A stretch of DNA of 64,000 nt from Planococcus lenghuensis (GCF_001999905.1 NZ_CP019640.1:2894001-2958000); one strand, 5' to 3'; shown: positions 25,729-34,429, numbered from the stretch's first letter. The notes: generated by a model from the sequence alone, not told the origin. Numbers and translations are program-made.

Positions 25729-25778
25729 TGTTACATTTATATTACAGCCTTGATTGTACTTGCGCTGCTAGGTATTGT
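25729..25778 (+). promoter_or_regulatory. WalR-box-like site and promoter of the LysM-NlpC gene
   Basis: TGTTAC-ATTTA-TATTAC at 25729-25745 matches the WalR repeat with one mismatch. It sits directly upstream of a TTGATT (25750-25755), 17-bp, TATTGT (25773-25778) promoter. A site just upstream of -35 is what activation by WalR would need. Confidence 0.55.
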
Positions 25779-25825
25779 AACCTAAACTAAGGACACTACT
25801 AGTTACTTTGGAGGAGTTTAATAGG

Positions 25826-26863
25826 ATGAATAAAAAGACCTTATCTGTTGCCGCTTCTGTCATTTTATCGATTGCTCTTTCAGCGAACAGCGTATCCGCC
25901 AGCAATTACACGGTCCAAAGCGGCGATACACTGTGGGGAATCGCACACAAGCACAGCATTTCCGTTTCCGCCCTGAAACAATGGAACAGCTTGACGGATA
26001 ACACCATTGTGCCGAACCAGCAGCTGCGCGTTTCAGTTGACAGCACCGCGCCTGCAGCTTCGCCTTCTGTACCGGCAGCTCCTGTCTCTTCCGGCACTTA
26101 TACCGTAAAAAGCGGCGACACGCTTTATCGCATCGCCCTTGAATCCGGTTCTTCACTTGTTGAATTGCGGCAATGGAATAATTTGCAGACAGATGTCATT
26201 TATGTCGGACAGCAGCTTAAGGTCTCTTCATCCTCCGCTCCGGCTCCCGCTTCTCCCGCGCCGGCAGCTCCGGCTCCGGCACCTGCACCTGCACCCGTTT
26301 CTTCAAATATCGTTACGTACCGAGTTGCGGCAGGCGATACACTGAACCGGATCGCCGGGAAATACAGCGTCAGCGTAAGTTCCCTCAAAACGTGGAACAG
26401 CCTGACTTCGGATCTGATCTATATTGGCCAGTCCTTGAAAATCAATGGAACAGCCGCTGCCGTCCCGGCTCCGGCATCTCCGCCGGAAGTCGCGGGAGAA
26501 AGCAACCGGAATCCGATCAGCATCGCGACGCCCCTCCTCGGAGCGCCATACGCATGGGGCGGCACGACACCTGCCGGCTTTGACTGCAGCGGCTTTATCT
26601 ATTACGTATACAAGCAGGCCGGATCGTCGATGGGCCGGACCAATACGACCGGCTATTACAATTACGCCGTATCCGTAACTGCCCCTCAGCTTGGCGACCT
26701 GGTCTTTTTCCGGGATACATACAGAAGCGGCATTTCCCATATGGGCATCTACCTGGGCAATCGTGAATTCATCCACGCCGGCAGCTCGGGCGGCGTGCAG
26801 GTGTCCAGTCTCGACAATTCTTACTGGAAATCAAAATTTGACAGCTTTAAGCGATTCAACTAA
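25826..26863 (+). CDS. LytE-like endopeptidase: three LysM domains and NlpC/P60
   Basis: This 345-residue secreted D,L-endopeptidase has a signal peptide (about 1-26) and three LysM domains (about 27-70, 92-136, 165-208; each starts YTVQSGDTL, YTVKSGDTL or YRVAAGDTL). The domains are joined by Pro/Ala/Ser linkers. The NlpC/P60 domain is at about 228-345: FDCSGF supplies Cys, GDLVFF and SHMGIYLG supply the rest of the signature. The architecture matches B. subtilis LytE, LytF and CwlS. The start is ATG 25826; an in-frame TTG at 25808 overlaps the GGAGGAG ribosome binding site (25810-25816) and is rejected. Unlike its neighbours it binds the wall through LysM, not SLH. Confidence 0.93.
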   Translation: MNKKTLSVAASVILSIALSANSVSASNYTVQSGDTLWGIAHKHSISVSALKQWNSLTDNTIVPNQQLRVSVDSTAPAASPSVPAAPVSSGTYTVKSGDTLYRIALESGSSLVELRQWNNLQTDVIYVGQQLKVSSSSAPAPASPAPAAPAPAPAPAPVSSNIVTYRVAAGDTLNRIAGKYSVSVSSLKTWNSLTSDLIYIGQSLKINGTAAAVPAPASPPEVAGESNRNPISIATPLLGAPYAWGGTTPAGFDCSGFIYYVYKQAGSSMGRTNTTGYYNYAVSVTAPQLGDLVFFRDTYRSGISHMGIYLGNREFIHAGSSGGVQVSSLDNSYWKSKFDSFKRFN

Positions 26864-26871
26864 TAAAACAC

Positions 26872-26909
26872 AAAAAAACGCGGCAACCGGCAATCGGTTT
26901 CCGCGTTTT
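26872..26909. terminator. Bidirectional terminator between convergent surface-protein genes
   Basis: Hairpin AAAACGCGG/CCGCGTTTT with an inner AACCG/CGGTT stem; A and T runs flank it on both sides, serving the LysM-NlpC and CAP genes. Confidence 0.88.
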
Positions 26910-26915
26910 CATATT

Positions 26916-28514
26916 TTATTGACGGGAGAATAAGTGAACCCAATAATCCGTACCGGCTTCATCCACTGCATGACCAACCCCCATTTGCGTATAGCCCGGG
27001 TTCAGTAAATTCGTCCGGTGGCTGTCCGAGTTCATCCAGCCTGTCATGGCTGCGCCTGGTGTCGTATATCCGATCGCCAGATTTTCGCCGTACATCTGGT
27101 AAGAATACCCGAAGTTATACGCCATCTCAAACGGCGATCCGTATGTCGGAGAAGTATGATCGAAATAATGATTCGCGGCCATGTCTTCCGCTTTCACCTG
27201 CGCAATGCGATTCAATTTTTCATCTGCAATCACAGGAGATGCGCCTGTTTTGCTGCGCTCCAGGTTAACGAGTTCAATGCTGCGCTGCTCGTCTGCCGAC
27301 AGCCCTTCCTCGCCGCTGATGATCGGCTGTGATTCTTCAGCCGGCGCCGCTTCTTCAGCCGGCTCTTCTTTCGCCGATGTTTCTTTCACTGGTGTTTCTT
27401 TTGCCGGTGTTTCTTTTGTCACCGTTTCCTCTGCCGGGTCAAAAGAAGAAGGCACTTTCAGTTCCTCTCCGATGTCGATGATGTTTGACTGCAGGTTATT
27501 CCACTGCTTCAATTCATCGACCGATACGCCGGCATCCAAGGCAATGCTGTAAAGCGTATCCCCACTTTTAACAGTATAGGCACCAGCCGGAGCGGCAGAT
27601 TGTTCTTCCGCTGGAGCCGGTGGTTCTTCAATTGCCGGTTCTTCATCGGAAGGCTGTGTTTCCTCTGCCGGTTCAAAAGAAGAAGGTACTTTCAATTCCT
27701 GCCCGATGTCGATGATATTTGACTGCAGGTTATTCCACTGCTTCAATTCATCGACCGATACGCCGGCATTCAATGCAATGTCGTACAGCGCATCGCCACT
27801 TTTAACGGTATAAGTACCGGTCGGCACGGCAGATTGTTCTTCCGCTGGAGCCGATGATTCTTCTTCAGCTGTTTCAACCTGCTTGTCTTTTGTACTTTCA
27901 TTTGCAAGGGAAGCGGCATAATCAAGCGCCCGGTCGATAATGACTGCAAAATATGCCCGGGATATTCCTTTATCCGGTTCAAATGTATCCGCCGTCGAGC
28001 CTTCCAGGATGCCCAGGCCGGCTACAATTTGTGTATACTCATGCGCCCAATGCGGGCCGGGTACGTCTTTGAATACCGGCGTCTCTTCTGACAGCTGCAG
28101 GTCAAATGCTTTAACGAGCAGTTCTGCCGCTTCACTCCGCGTCAATGTTTCATTCGGATTAAGCGCTTCTGTATTCGTCAGAATGCCCTGCTCGACCAAG
28201 GCAATCGCTTCCTCGTATGCCAGGTCGCCCGGCTGCAGATCCAAAAATTCCGGCACAGCGGAACTGTCGAATTTGCCCAATTCCAGATTCAAGGCGTTGG
28301 CAAGAATCTGTATCGCTTCATCCCGCTCAATCGCTTTATGCGGATTGTATGTTTTATCCGGCGTTTCCCCGATAACTTCAGCGTCTTCCAGTTCATATAT
28401 CGCATCAGCTGCCCAAAAATTAGCCGGCACATCACGGAACGGCCCATCCTCGGCAACAGCTGCCGGTATTGCTGCCCCAAAAACAATTGCGAGTGCAAAA
28501 ACCCATTTCTTCAT
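26916..28514 (-). CDS. CAP-domain protein with three SLH and two LysM domains
   Basis: This 532-residue secreted protein combines two wall-binding systems. The signal peptide is about 1-21 and three SLH domains lie at about 22-200 (the second, near NPNETLTRSEA, is well kept). Two LysM domains are at about 232-275 and 312-355. A low-complexity linker rich in KETPAKETPVKET follows. The CAP/SCP domain (about 410-530) has the conserved NxxR-, HYFDHTSP, YGENLA and GWMNSDSHR motifs of the YkwD-like bacterial branch; its activity is unknown. The two LysM units and their linkers are nearly identical in DNA (27429-27619 and 27663-27853), so the duplication is recent or kept uniform by gene conversion. 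The ATG has GGGGAG six bases upstream. Confidence 0.9.
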   Translation of the reverse strand: MKKWVFALAIVFGAAIPAAVAEDGPFRDVPANFWAADAIYELEDAEVIGETPDKTYNPHKAIERDEAIQILANALNLELGKFDSSAVPEFLDLQPGDLAYEEAIALVEQGILTNTEALNPNETLTRSEAAELLVKAFDLQLSEETPVFKDVPGPHWAHEYTQIVAGLGILEGSTADTFEPDKGISRAYFAVIIDRALDYAASLANESTKDKQVETAEEESSAPAEEQSAVPTGTYTVKSGDALYDIALNAGVSVDELKQWNNLQSNIIDIGQELKVPSSFEPAEETQPSDEEPAIEEPPAPAEEQSAAPAGAYTVKSGDTLYSIALDAGVSVDELKQWNNLQSNIIDIGEELKVPSSFDPAEETVTKETPAKETPVKETSAKEEPAEEAAPAEESQPIISGEEGLSADEQRSIELVNLERSKTGASPVIADEKLNRIAQVKAEDMAANHYFDHTSPTYGSPFEMAYNFGYSYQMYGENLAIGYTTPGAAMTGWMNSDSHRTNLLNPGYTQMGVGHAVDEAGTDYWVHLFSRQ

Positions 28515-28950
28515 GCAGAACTCCCCTTACTTGATCGATTTCCCCATAACCCTCTTTTCCAGATACCCTTATATTATCGTTAAAGTACAACAAAAATAAC
28601 CGACTTTTAGCACATTTTTAAGAAATAAATTGGGTGTATCGGCTCTTGAATCAACGGAAAGCATCTCAAATAGAAATAGGAATTTTCTTCACACCCTGCG
28701 TCTTGGCATCGGTTTTATTACTAGCTCCTTATAGCTTACCATGGATAGCGGTATTTAAATACTTTAAGGGTTATCCTCCTTAGAACTTTCCCTTCGCAAT
28801 TAAGACGCAGCAAATACCTGGAAGTTGCCGGGAAAAGAAAAGTTGTATTCGCGGCCCGACTCTCAGGTGGGCACACTGGAGGGAGCGTTCAGAGTTTGAA
28901 GTATATTCGGATCTCCCTACTGCGCACCCGGCTTCTTTTAAAGGTGTTTC
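28515..28950. other. Intergenic upstream of the CAP gene
   Basis: Holds the ribosome binding site and presumably the promoter of the CAP gene within the first 120 bp. A GC-rich stretch at about 28850-28935 has no recognised structure. No gene was found. Confidence 0.4.
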
Positions 28951-28951
28951 C

Positions 28952-29055
28952 AGGTTTTAAAACGCACTCAACTTTTTTTAATGTGCACTCATTTCTCCTT
29001 AATGTCCATTCACTCAGCTTTAATCGTCACCCAGCCCATTTTAAAATGCACTCGT
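28952..29055. repeat. 21-bp periodic intergenic array 3 (inverse orientation)
   Basis: TTAA cores begin at 28957, 28978, 28999, 29020 and 29041, each 21 bp apart, followed by GCACTC or a close variant. The unit reads as the complement of the GAGTGCTCTTTAAG units at 32 kb and 54.8 kb. A further TTAA at 29081 is out of phase by 2 bp. The array lies about 95 bp beyond the terminator of the NERD-protein gene. Confidence 0.85.
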
Positions 29056-29140
29056 CCTCCCGGTGAAGGTTCTTCAAATTTTAATGGTCATTCTTACTAT
29101 AATCTCATCTGCTTCATCGCTTCCCCCTCTTGATTCCAAT

Positions 29141-29165
29141 AAAAAAAGCCTTCCGCTCAGGAAGG
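29141..29165 (-). terminator. Terminator of the NERD-protein gene
   Basis: Stem CCTTCC/GGAAGG at 29149-29165 with AAAAAAA at 29141-29147; the hairpin ends just before the stop codon. Confidence 0.88.
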
Positions 29166-29166
29166 A

Positions 29167-30114
29167 TTAATGCTTTTTCGCATATCTTCTATACTTCTTA
29201 CTTCCGCTTTCCGCCAAATCAAAGCTCTTCAGCATACGCTTGGCGACATCGGCTCGCTTCACACCAAGAAATTGCTGGCATTCGCGCGTGGAAATGTCTG
29301 TTTTCAGGAGCATGAACCAGTCGTCGATCGCCTGATAGTGAGCGTCTGTACTATAGGCATGACAGCTTCCGCATTTCCACCGCCGCGCAGCATATTCCAT
29401 GCTGAAACGGCCGCAGTTGGAACAGCAAACGCCCACCGTCACATCATCCGGGTGAATTTTAAATGTCCGGATGACCGGAGATGGATCGTAATCCCGGTGC
29501 GCTGAAACCAGCAGCCTGCCCAGTGTCAGCATGTCTGCTTCTGAAATCAGCGCCTTGCCCAGGTCCATCTTGGACAAATGATAATTGACTTCCCGGGCGG
29601 CGAGCAGGCGCATATCAGCAGGCGGCTGTTCGACGACTTGCGAAGGATAGGCGACGACGATCAATGGGATGACAGGCAATAGGATGCCCGCATTCCGCAT
29701 GAAGCGCTCGATTTTCAGCATGGTCGTCCGCACTTGGATGACCGGACAGTCGTGGATTTTCAGCGTGCCGTCCGATTTCACCTGATGCAGTGCCGCCGGA
29801 TTCGACTTGAAATACAGCTTCCCCTGCATGTTCTTGACTTCGAGCAAAAAAATACAGCTTCGGGTGATGACGAGCGTGTCCGCCTGACACCAGTACGGAC
29901 CGGGCAATGCCAAATCCCGCAGAACCACGTGCGCATATGCCGGACTGAAATGATCCATGATGCCATCAAAATGCACTTCACCGCCGAACCCTGCACGCAC
30001 CGACTCCAGTCCTTCCATGATACGCCCCCATTCTGGATGCTGTTCCGGCAGGCGCCGGAGCAATGCTTCATAGGCCGCCAGTTTCTTTGGCGGTGTCCGG
30101 TATTTGATGATCAA
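29167..30114 (-). CDS. NERD-domain protein (nuclease-related)
   Basis: This 315-residue cytoplasmic protein carries a NERD domain at about residues 40-160. The motif HFDGIMDHF, then QADTLVITRSCIFLLEVKNMQGKL, contains the Asp and ExK residues of the restriction-nuclease-like core. A C-terminal segment contains CCSNCGRF and WKCGSC, a likely zinc ribbon. Substrate and function are unknown for most NERD proteins. I place the start at TTG 30114 with AAAGGAG eight bases upstream; the longer frame to 30243 would be translated from the neighbour's terminator hairpin. It stands alone between two terminators. Confidence 0.78.
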   Translation of the reverse strand: MIIKYRTPPKKLAAYEALLRRLPEQHPEWGRIMEGLESVRAGFGGEVHFDGIMDHFSPAYAHVVLRDLALPGPYWCQADTLVITRSCIFLLEVKNMQGKLYFKSNPAALHQVKSDGTLKIHDCPVIQVRTTMLKIERFMRNAGILLPVIPLIVVAYPSQVVEQPPADMRLLAAREVNYHLSKMDLGKALISEADMLTLGRLLVSAHRDYDPSPVIRTFKIHPDDVTVGVCCSNCGRFSMEYAARRWKCGSCHAYSTDAHYQAIDDWFMLLKTDISTRECQQFLGVKRADVAKRMLKSFDLAESGSKKYRRYAKKH

Positions 30115-30232
30115 TCGCTTCTCTCCTTTTTGATTCGAGTGTACCGCGTTTATTCGAATAAATCCCGTTTTTTTCCAAATTAAAAATTTGCCGGCGCTAT
30201 ATGGGGCAAAACGGGGATTTGACAGCAAAAAT

Positions 30233-30257
30233 AAAAGCCGCATCAGCTGCGGCTTTT
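30233..30257 (-). terminator. Terminator of the RocB-like gene
   Basis: Hairpin AAAAGCCGCATC/AGCTGCGGCTTTT overlapping the stop codon of the peptidase gene. Confidence 0.85.
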
Positions 30258-31856
30258 CACTAAAATGGTTTTGATCATATCTTCAAGCAGGACTGGCATT
30301 TCGTCAAAAGCGTTGCGTTTATGGAGACGTTCGCTCCGCTTGTGGGCATCTTTGCCGAACGGACCGACGTTCATGACCGGCGCATTCAGCCGCTTCATCG
30401 TTTCAAACGGAATGCTATAGTCATCACCATAAATCGGCGTGTTGTTCTCGTAGACGATCCAGCCGTCGCCCCGATCTCCATAATTGACGTAGCTGAGATC
30501 CGACATGCCGTTGAAATAATGTGCCTGCGTGATGGCCAGCCCGAATTTACTGCGTGCATTTTCGGTGATTTGTTCCACGCATGCCTGGACGAGCGGGTCA
30601 CCCGTCGAATTCACCGGCGGGTAGAACGGCGGCGCGAACAGCAGCACGATGGCCGGCGTCAGCTCCTGGCAATTAATGAGGAGAACGTCGGTGATGTGCA
30701 TCGATTTTTCGCGGACGTCCCAGCCCGGATGCATGACGGTGTCCGTCAGAATATCCTTCACGTAATCGCGTCCGAATTTACCGGTGGCATACTCGACGAG
30801 CTCATCGAACCGGAGGACGCTCACTTCACCGACCGGCTGAATGCCTTCCCGCATACACATATCGAGATAATCCTGGTTGCAGTTTGCCGCTGCTTCGCGT
30901 GCGACCGCTTCGAATTGCTCGAGCACATCATCCGCATCCTTTTTCATCACAATCACGTTATAGTAGGCGCTCGTCCGGTACGGTGTCTGCGCCGAATAGC
31001 CCTGTTTCAGGTCCTGCTGCATGATCGTGACTGGAAGCGGCGTTGATTCGCCGTGATCCGTTTCCCGGAATGCTGGATTCCATTCCATGAGCCGGGTCAG
31101 ATATGTGGAAATATAGCTTGAGCTGATACCGGCGAGCGGTGAGCCGACATGCGTTTCCCGGCCATAAAATAATGCGGATGGCAAAATCTTGCCGATCGAG
31201 CCGGTGTAGACGTAATGGTTCTCGTCGCCGGGCTGCATCGGAAATACCGGTTCGGCATTCAGGAATAACACATACTCAAGCTGATAATGACGCGCGAGAT
31301 AGAGCAGTTTTTGGGTGCCATAGCGCATGCCGGCCGAATTCACTTCTTCATCCGGCACCGTGATGAGGACAAGGTTGATCGGCCATTGTTCGGCTGCCGC
31401 TTTTTCGATCATCGCCATATGTAAAGCCAGTCCTGCTTTCATGTCCATGATGCCGCGTCCAAACAAGTACTCCCCTGACTTGAGATCCGCCAAGGCATCC
31501 GCATATAATTCGCCCGGAACGTTTTTGAAGGCAGCCGTTAAGGCCTCCGGGTAATAAGCCAATTCCTCCAGGTCACCGTACTCCTCAGTACCGACTGTAT
31601 CGAAATGACTGATCAGCACGATCGTCTCCGCCACATCCGCATGCTTGTACAACGCCGTCAAATACTGACGCCCCCAATTCACCTGGCCCAGTTCGAGGTG
31701 TTCCGGGTTCTCCTGAAAATATGGAATAGCTTCCATCTTCTCTTTCAATTTATACGGAAAGACCTCTTCTCCCTCAGTCAATGAAACACTTTGCCAGCTG
31801 ACCAATTCGCATACAAGCTGCTGCAGCTTATCCGGTGTGTCCCAAAACAAGCTCAT
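30243..31856 (-). CDS. rocB: M20-family peptidase, RocB-like
   Basis: This 537-residue zinc-dependent M20 peptidase family member resembles B. subtilis RocB, a protein of arginine utilisation with no proven reaction. Metal-site motifs are visible: SHFDTV (about 83), GRGIMDMKAG (about 132), PDEEVNSAG (about 167) and a late His in GPFGKDAHKR (about 505). The length is close to RocB and longer than ordinary M20 enzymes. The ATG is preceded by AAGGAGG, and TATAAT lies at 31892-31897 on the minus strand. No other roc gene is next to it, so arginine catabolism is not supported by context; another peptide or acyl-amino-acid substrate is possible. Confidence 0.8.
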   Translation of the reverse strand: MSLFWDTPDKLQQLVCELVSWQSVSLTEGEEVFPYKLKEKMEAIPYFQENPEHLELGQVNWGRQYLTALYKHADVAETIVLISHFDTVGTEEYGDLEELAYYPEALTAAFKNVPGELYADALADLKSGEYLFGRGIMDMKAGLALHMAMIEKAAAEQWPINLVLITVPDEEVNSAGMRYGTQKLLYLARHYQLEYVLFLNAEPVFPMQPGDENHYVYTGSIGKILPSALFYGRETHVGSPLAGISSSYISTYLTRLMEWNPAFRETDHGESTPLPVTIMQQDLKQGYSAQTPYRTSAYYNVIVMKKDADDVLEQFEAVAREAAANCNQDYLDMCMREGIQPVGEVSVLRFDELVEYATGKFGRDYVKDILTDTVMHPGWDVREKSMHITDVLLINCQELTPAIVLLFAPPFYPPVNSTGDPLVQACVEQITENARSKFGLAITQAHYFNGMSDLSYVNYGDRGDGWIVYENNTPIYGDDYSIPFETMKRLNAPVMNVGPFGKDAHKRSERLHKRNAFDEMPVLLEDMIKTILVKSRS

Positions 31857-32117
31857 ATCCCCGCCTCCTTCAGATTGCCTTATTCCCTTTCATTATAGCG
31901 AATTCATGCAATCGATGCTGACATTTATCTGCGACAGGTAGTCAAGCGGGTACCTAAGTGAGTGACGGCGAGAATGTGATTGACCAGGCGATTGTGATTG
32001 ATGGTGAATTCATGAGTTTATATTGAGTCATGTTTTAAGGTGGAAGTGAATTTGCTTTGAAGTTCCTTTGGGAAAAGCTAGTGGGCATTGAAAATTGAAG
32101 ACACTGCTATGACAAGC
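31857..32117. other. Intergenic upstream of the RocB-like gene
   Basis: Contains the -10 hexamer at 31892-31897 (minus strand) and the ribosome binding site of the peptidase gene. The remainder shows nothing recognisable until the 21-bp array. Confidence 0.45.
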
Positions 32118-32219
32118 TGAATGCATTTTAAAATCGGCTGAGTGATGATTAAAGCCGGGTGAGTGCTCTTTAAGGAGAACTGAGTGCTCTTTAAGAAGAA
32201 CTGAATGCTCTTTAAAAAC
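32118..32219. repeat. 21-bp periodic intergenic array 4
   Basis: TTAA cores begin at 32128, 32149, 32170, 32191 and 32212, exactly 21 bp apart. The best units read GAGTGCTCTTTAAGGAGAACT. It lies about 60 bp beyond the terminator of the membrane-fusion-like gene and upstream of the RocB-like unit. Confidence 0.88.
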
Positions 32220-32267
32220 CCGAGATACTTCCAAGCGAATTACCATCCGCTTCATTCCTTTTACAAC

Positions 32268-32292
32268 AAAAAAAAGCCCGCTTCCGCGGGCT
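32268..32292 (-). terminator. Terminator of the YknW/YknX-like pair
   Basis: Stem AGCCCGC/GCGGGCT at 32275-32292 preceded by AAAAAAAA. Confidence 0.9.
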
Positions 32293-32304
32293 TTTCATCG
32301 TCTT

Positions 32305-33744
32305 TTATTCAAATAAATAAGGCACGTAGTCTTCCCAATAGGAGTTCCCGACCAGATCCCAGTCCGGCCATTCAAGCGGCATCGGCATGAAGATGGCCGG
32401 CGCTTCCCGGTAGTCGGCGAGCTGGCTTTCATTGAGCACGACGATTTCGGGCGGCACGCCGCCTGCCAATATGGTGCGGCCATACAAATCGAAGTCGATG
32501 GTGATTGGCACCGGAGCTGCACGCCCTTCCGGTGTCAGCGCAAATACGTAGCCGGTGTCATTTTCCAACCGGCCAACGATCCACGATTCCGGCAGGGCGA
32601 CGGCTTCTGCCGCTTCTTCGGTGATGATGGCGGCAGTGGCCGTGCTGCCGAACGGCAGGCCGGCCGCAGCGAGCCATGGATCCGTCACTTCGGTGTCGGC
32701 TGCTTCTTCCGTAACGGTTTCCTCGTCAATGACAGGTTCAAAGTCGGCGACGATGTCGAAGTCAACGGCGTAGAAAGCCATCGGGTTGGCCGGCGTTTCC
32801 GGTTCCAGCACACGGTAGGCATGGAACCATTCGTCACTGCCGGCCGGCACTTCGGCGATTTCCCGGATGACGGCCGGTATGGCGGCATCGAGGCCCGGCG
32901 CTTGGATGTATGCTTTGTCGCCCGGCTGTATTTCGAGCCACTGGTCTTCTGTGACATACGTCCGGAAGCTGCGGTCTTCAGAATAAACGACGAGGCTGTT
33001 ATCCTGGATTTCCGCTATGGTGCCGTTGACCGGGCTGAGCAGTATAGGTTCTGTAATCGTTCTGTTCAGCTGGGCTTCCACCACTTCAATATCACGGGTG
33101 ATGGCAGCGATTTGCTGTTCGAGCTGAGCAATTCCCGCTGCGTAAGCCCCTTGCTGCGGCACTTCAATATTGATGTCGACATTCACTTCTCCGCCACCGG
33201 TGGTTCCATTTCCGTTGGTGCCGGTTCCGTTTGCACCATTCCCATTGGTGCCGGTTCCATTATCAGCAGTTCCATCATTAACAGTTCCATCGGAGCGGGC
33301 TCCCGGTATGCGGGTCGTCGTTGATTCGCTTGCAGTGGTATCCTGCCGGTCGAGTTCGTCTTCCAGATTATCAAGCGCCGCTTCGACTTCATCCCGTTCC
33401 CGCTCGAGTGCCGCAAGTTCCGTTTCCCAAACCGCACGCTGTTCTTCGGCTTCTTCGGAGTCCAGCATGGCCAGCTCAGCACCGATTTCAACGGGGTCGC
33501 CCTGCTTGGCGATCCAGTATTCGACCGCGCTGTCGCCTGGAGCTGAGATGACCGTTTCACTCGCCGGGACTGTGAGCGCAGCTTTTGGAAGCGTTGCTGT
33601 GTAAGTGCCGGTATACGTCTCTGCGTAATCGTGGACGTATACCCATTTCGGAAATACGCTGTCTTTTCCGAACAGCAGGATGGCATTAACAGCGATAAAG
33701 GCAATGAGCGATATAATCAGAATGGTTTTAAGGAATTTATTCAA
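32305..33744 (-). CDS. Membrane-fusion (HlyD/YknX-like) protein
   Basis: This 479-residue protein has one N-terminal membrane anchor (about 7-26) and an extracytoplasmic body. A lipoyl-like half (APGDSAVEYWIAKQGDPVEIG, about 68-90) is followed by a coiled coil (about 90-135). A Gly/Asn/Thr-rich stretch (about 160-190) interrupts the hairpin, and a second helix (about 200-230) and the other lipoyl half (ILLSPVNGTIAEI) follow. This is the order of a periplasmic-adaptor or MFP protein such as YknX. It overlaps the upstream Yip1-like gene by 8 bp. There is no ABC ATPase or permease beside it, unlike the yknWXYZ operon of B. subtilis, so the partner must lie elsewhere or be absent. The start is TTG 33744. 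Confidence 0.7.
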   Translation of the reverse strand: MNKFLKTILIISLIAFIAVNAILLFGKDSVFPKWVYVHDYAETYTGTYTATLPKAALTVPASETVISAPGDSAVEYWIAKQGDPVEIGAELAMLDSEEAEEQRAVWETELAALERERDEVEAALDNLEDELDRQDTTASESTTTRIPGARSDGTVNDGTADNGTGTNGNGANGTGTNGNGTTGGGEVNVDINIEVPQQGAYAAGIAQLEQQIAAITRDIEVVEAQLNRTITEPILLSPVNGTIAEIQDNSLVVYSEDRSFRTYVTEDQWLEIQPGDKAYIQAPGLDAAIPAVIREIAEVPAGSDEWFHAYRVLEPETPANPMAFYAVDFDIVADFEPVIDEETVTEEAADTEVTDPWLAAAGLPFGSTATAAIITEEAAEAVALPESWIVGRLENDTGYVFALTPEGRAAPVPITIDFDLYGRTILAGGVPPEIVVLNESQLADYREAPAIFMPMPLEWPDWDLVGNSYWEDYVPYLFE

Positions 33745-34429
33745 CTGAACCGCCCCTTTCCATGAAACCGGTCAGGATGTCATCGAACGGAACGTAGCTC
33801 ATGGATGCCGTGATAAGTGCGCCGACGATATGCGCGAGGATGAGCACCGTCAGAATGAGCCACGGCTTCCATGTCGTGAACGCCCGGGCATAGCGGTATT
33901 GAATGCCGATGATGAGCGCCGTGATAATGGTCAGCTGATTGAAAAATAAGATCAGGAACGGTTCATGCAAAAATGTCGCGGCTAACGGTCCGAGTGACAG
34001 GAACGATAGCAACACGGTATAGCCGAGTGCGGAGAATACGGCCAGTATAAGCGCTTTTTCGAAAATCAATAAGCTGACGGCGTATGCCTGCATGACGAGT
34101 GCCGCCCGCCAAGGCATACGCATGAACAGCCGGAACAGCAGGGCGATGATATATGTATGGAATGCCAGGTAAAGGACTGCCCAAACCAGTGTGCCAAGGA
34201 GTGAGGTCCAGCGGGCGATCGTATATGTATCCCATTGACCCGCTGCAAGGATCGGCGTCAGTCCGGCTGTACCCAGCCCCCAAATCTCCCGGACGGCAAA
34301 CACAAGGAGGCCGATGAGCCAAATCCAGGCGAGCCGGCGACCGAAGTGGCGCATTTTTGCTTCTTGCAGATGACGGACCAAAGCGTGCTGCCGGAAAGCA
34401 TAGCGCCAGAATGAAAAGTCGAAGACCAT
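33737..34429 (-). CDS. Yip1-like (YknW-like) membrane protein
   Basis: This 230-residue polytopic protein has about five hydrophobic segments (near 35-55, 80-105, 118-140, 150-185, 200-222). Size, topology and position before an MFP-type gene recall B. subtilis YknW, a Yip1-family protein thought to help assemble the YknXYZ transporter. That similarity is inferred from layout rather than from a decisive motif. I choose ATG 34429, eight bases after AAGGA; a longer in-frame start has no ribosome binding site. Translation is probably coupled to the downstream gene by the 8-bp overlap. Confidence 0.62.
   Translation of the reverse strand: MVFDFSFWRYAFRQHALVRHLQEAKMRHFGRRLAWIWLIGLLVFAVREIWGLGTAGLTPILAAGQWDTYTIARWTSLLGTLVWAVLYLAFHTYIIALLFRLFMRMPWRAALVMQAYAVSLLIFEKALILAVFSALGYTVLLSFLSLGPLAATFLHEPFLILFFNQLTIITALIIGIQYRYARAFTTWKPWLILTVLILAHIVGALITASMSYVPFDDILTGFMERGGSVE

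Noticed and set aside
30115-30243. Longer N terminus for the NERD protein
   Set aside because: The extra codons come from the neighbour's terminator hairpin, and a good ribosome binding site marks TTG 30114.
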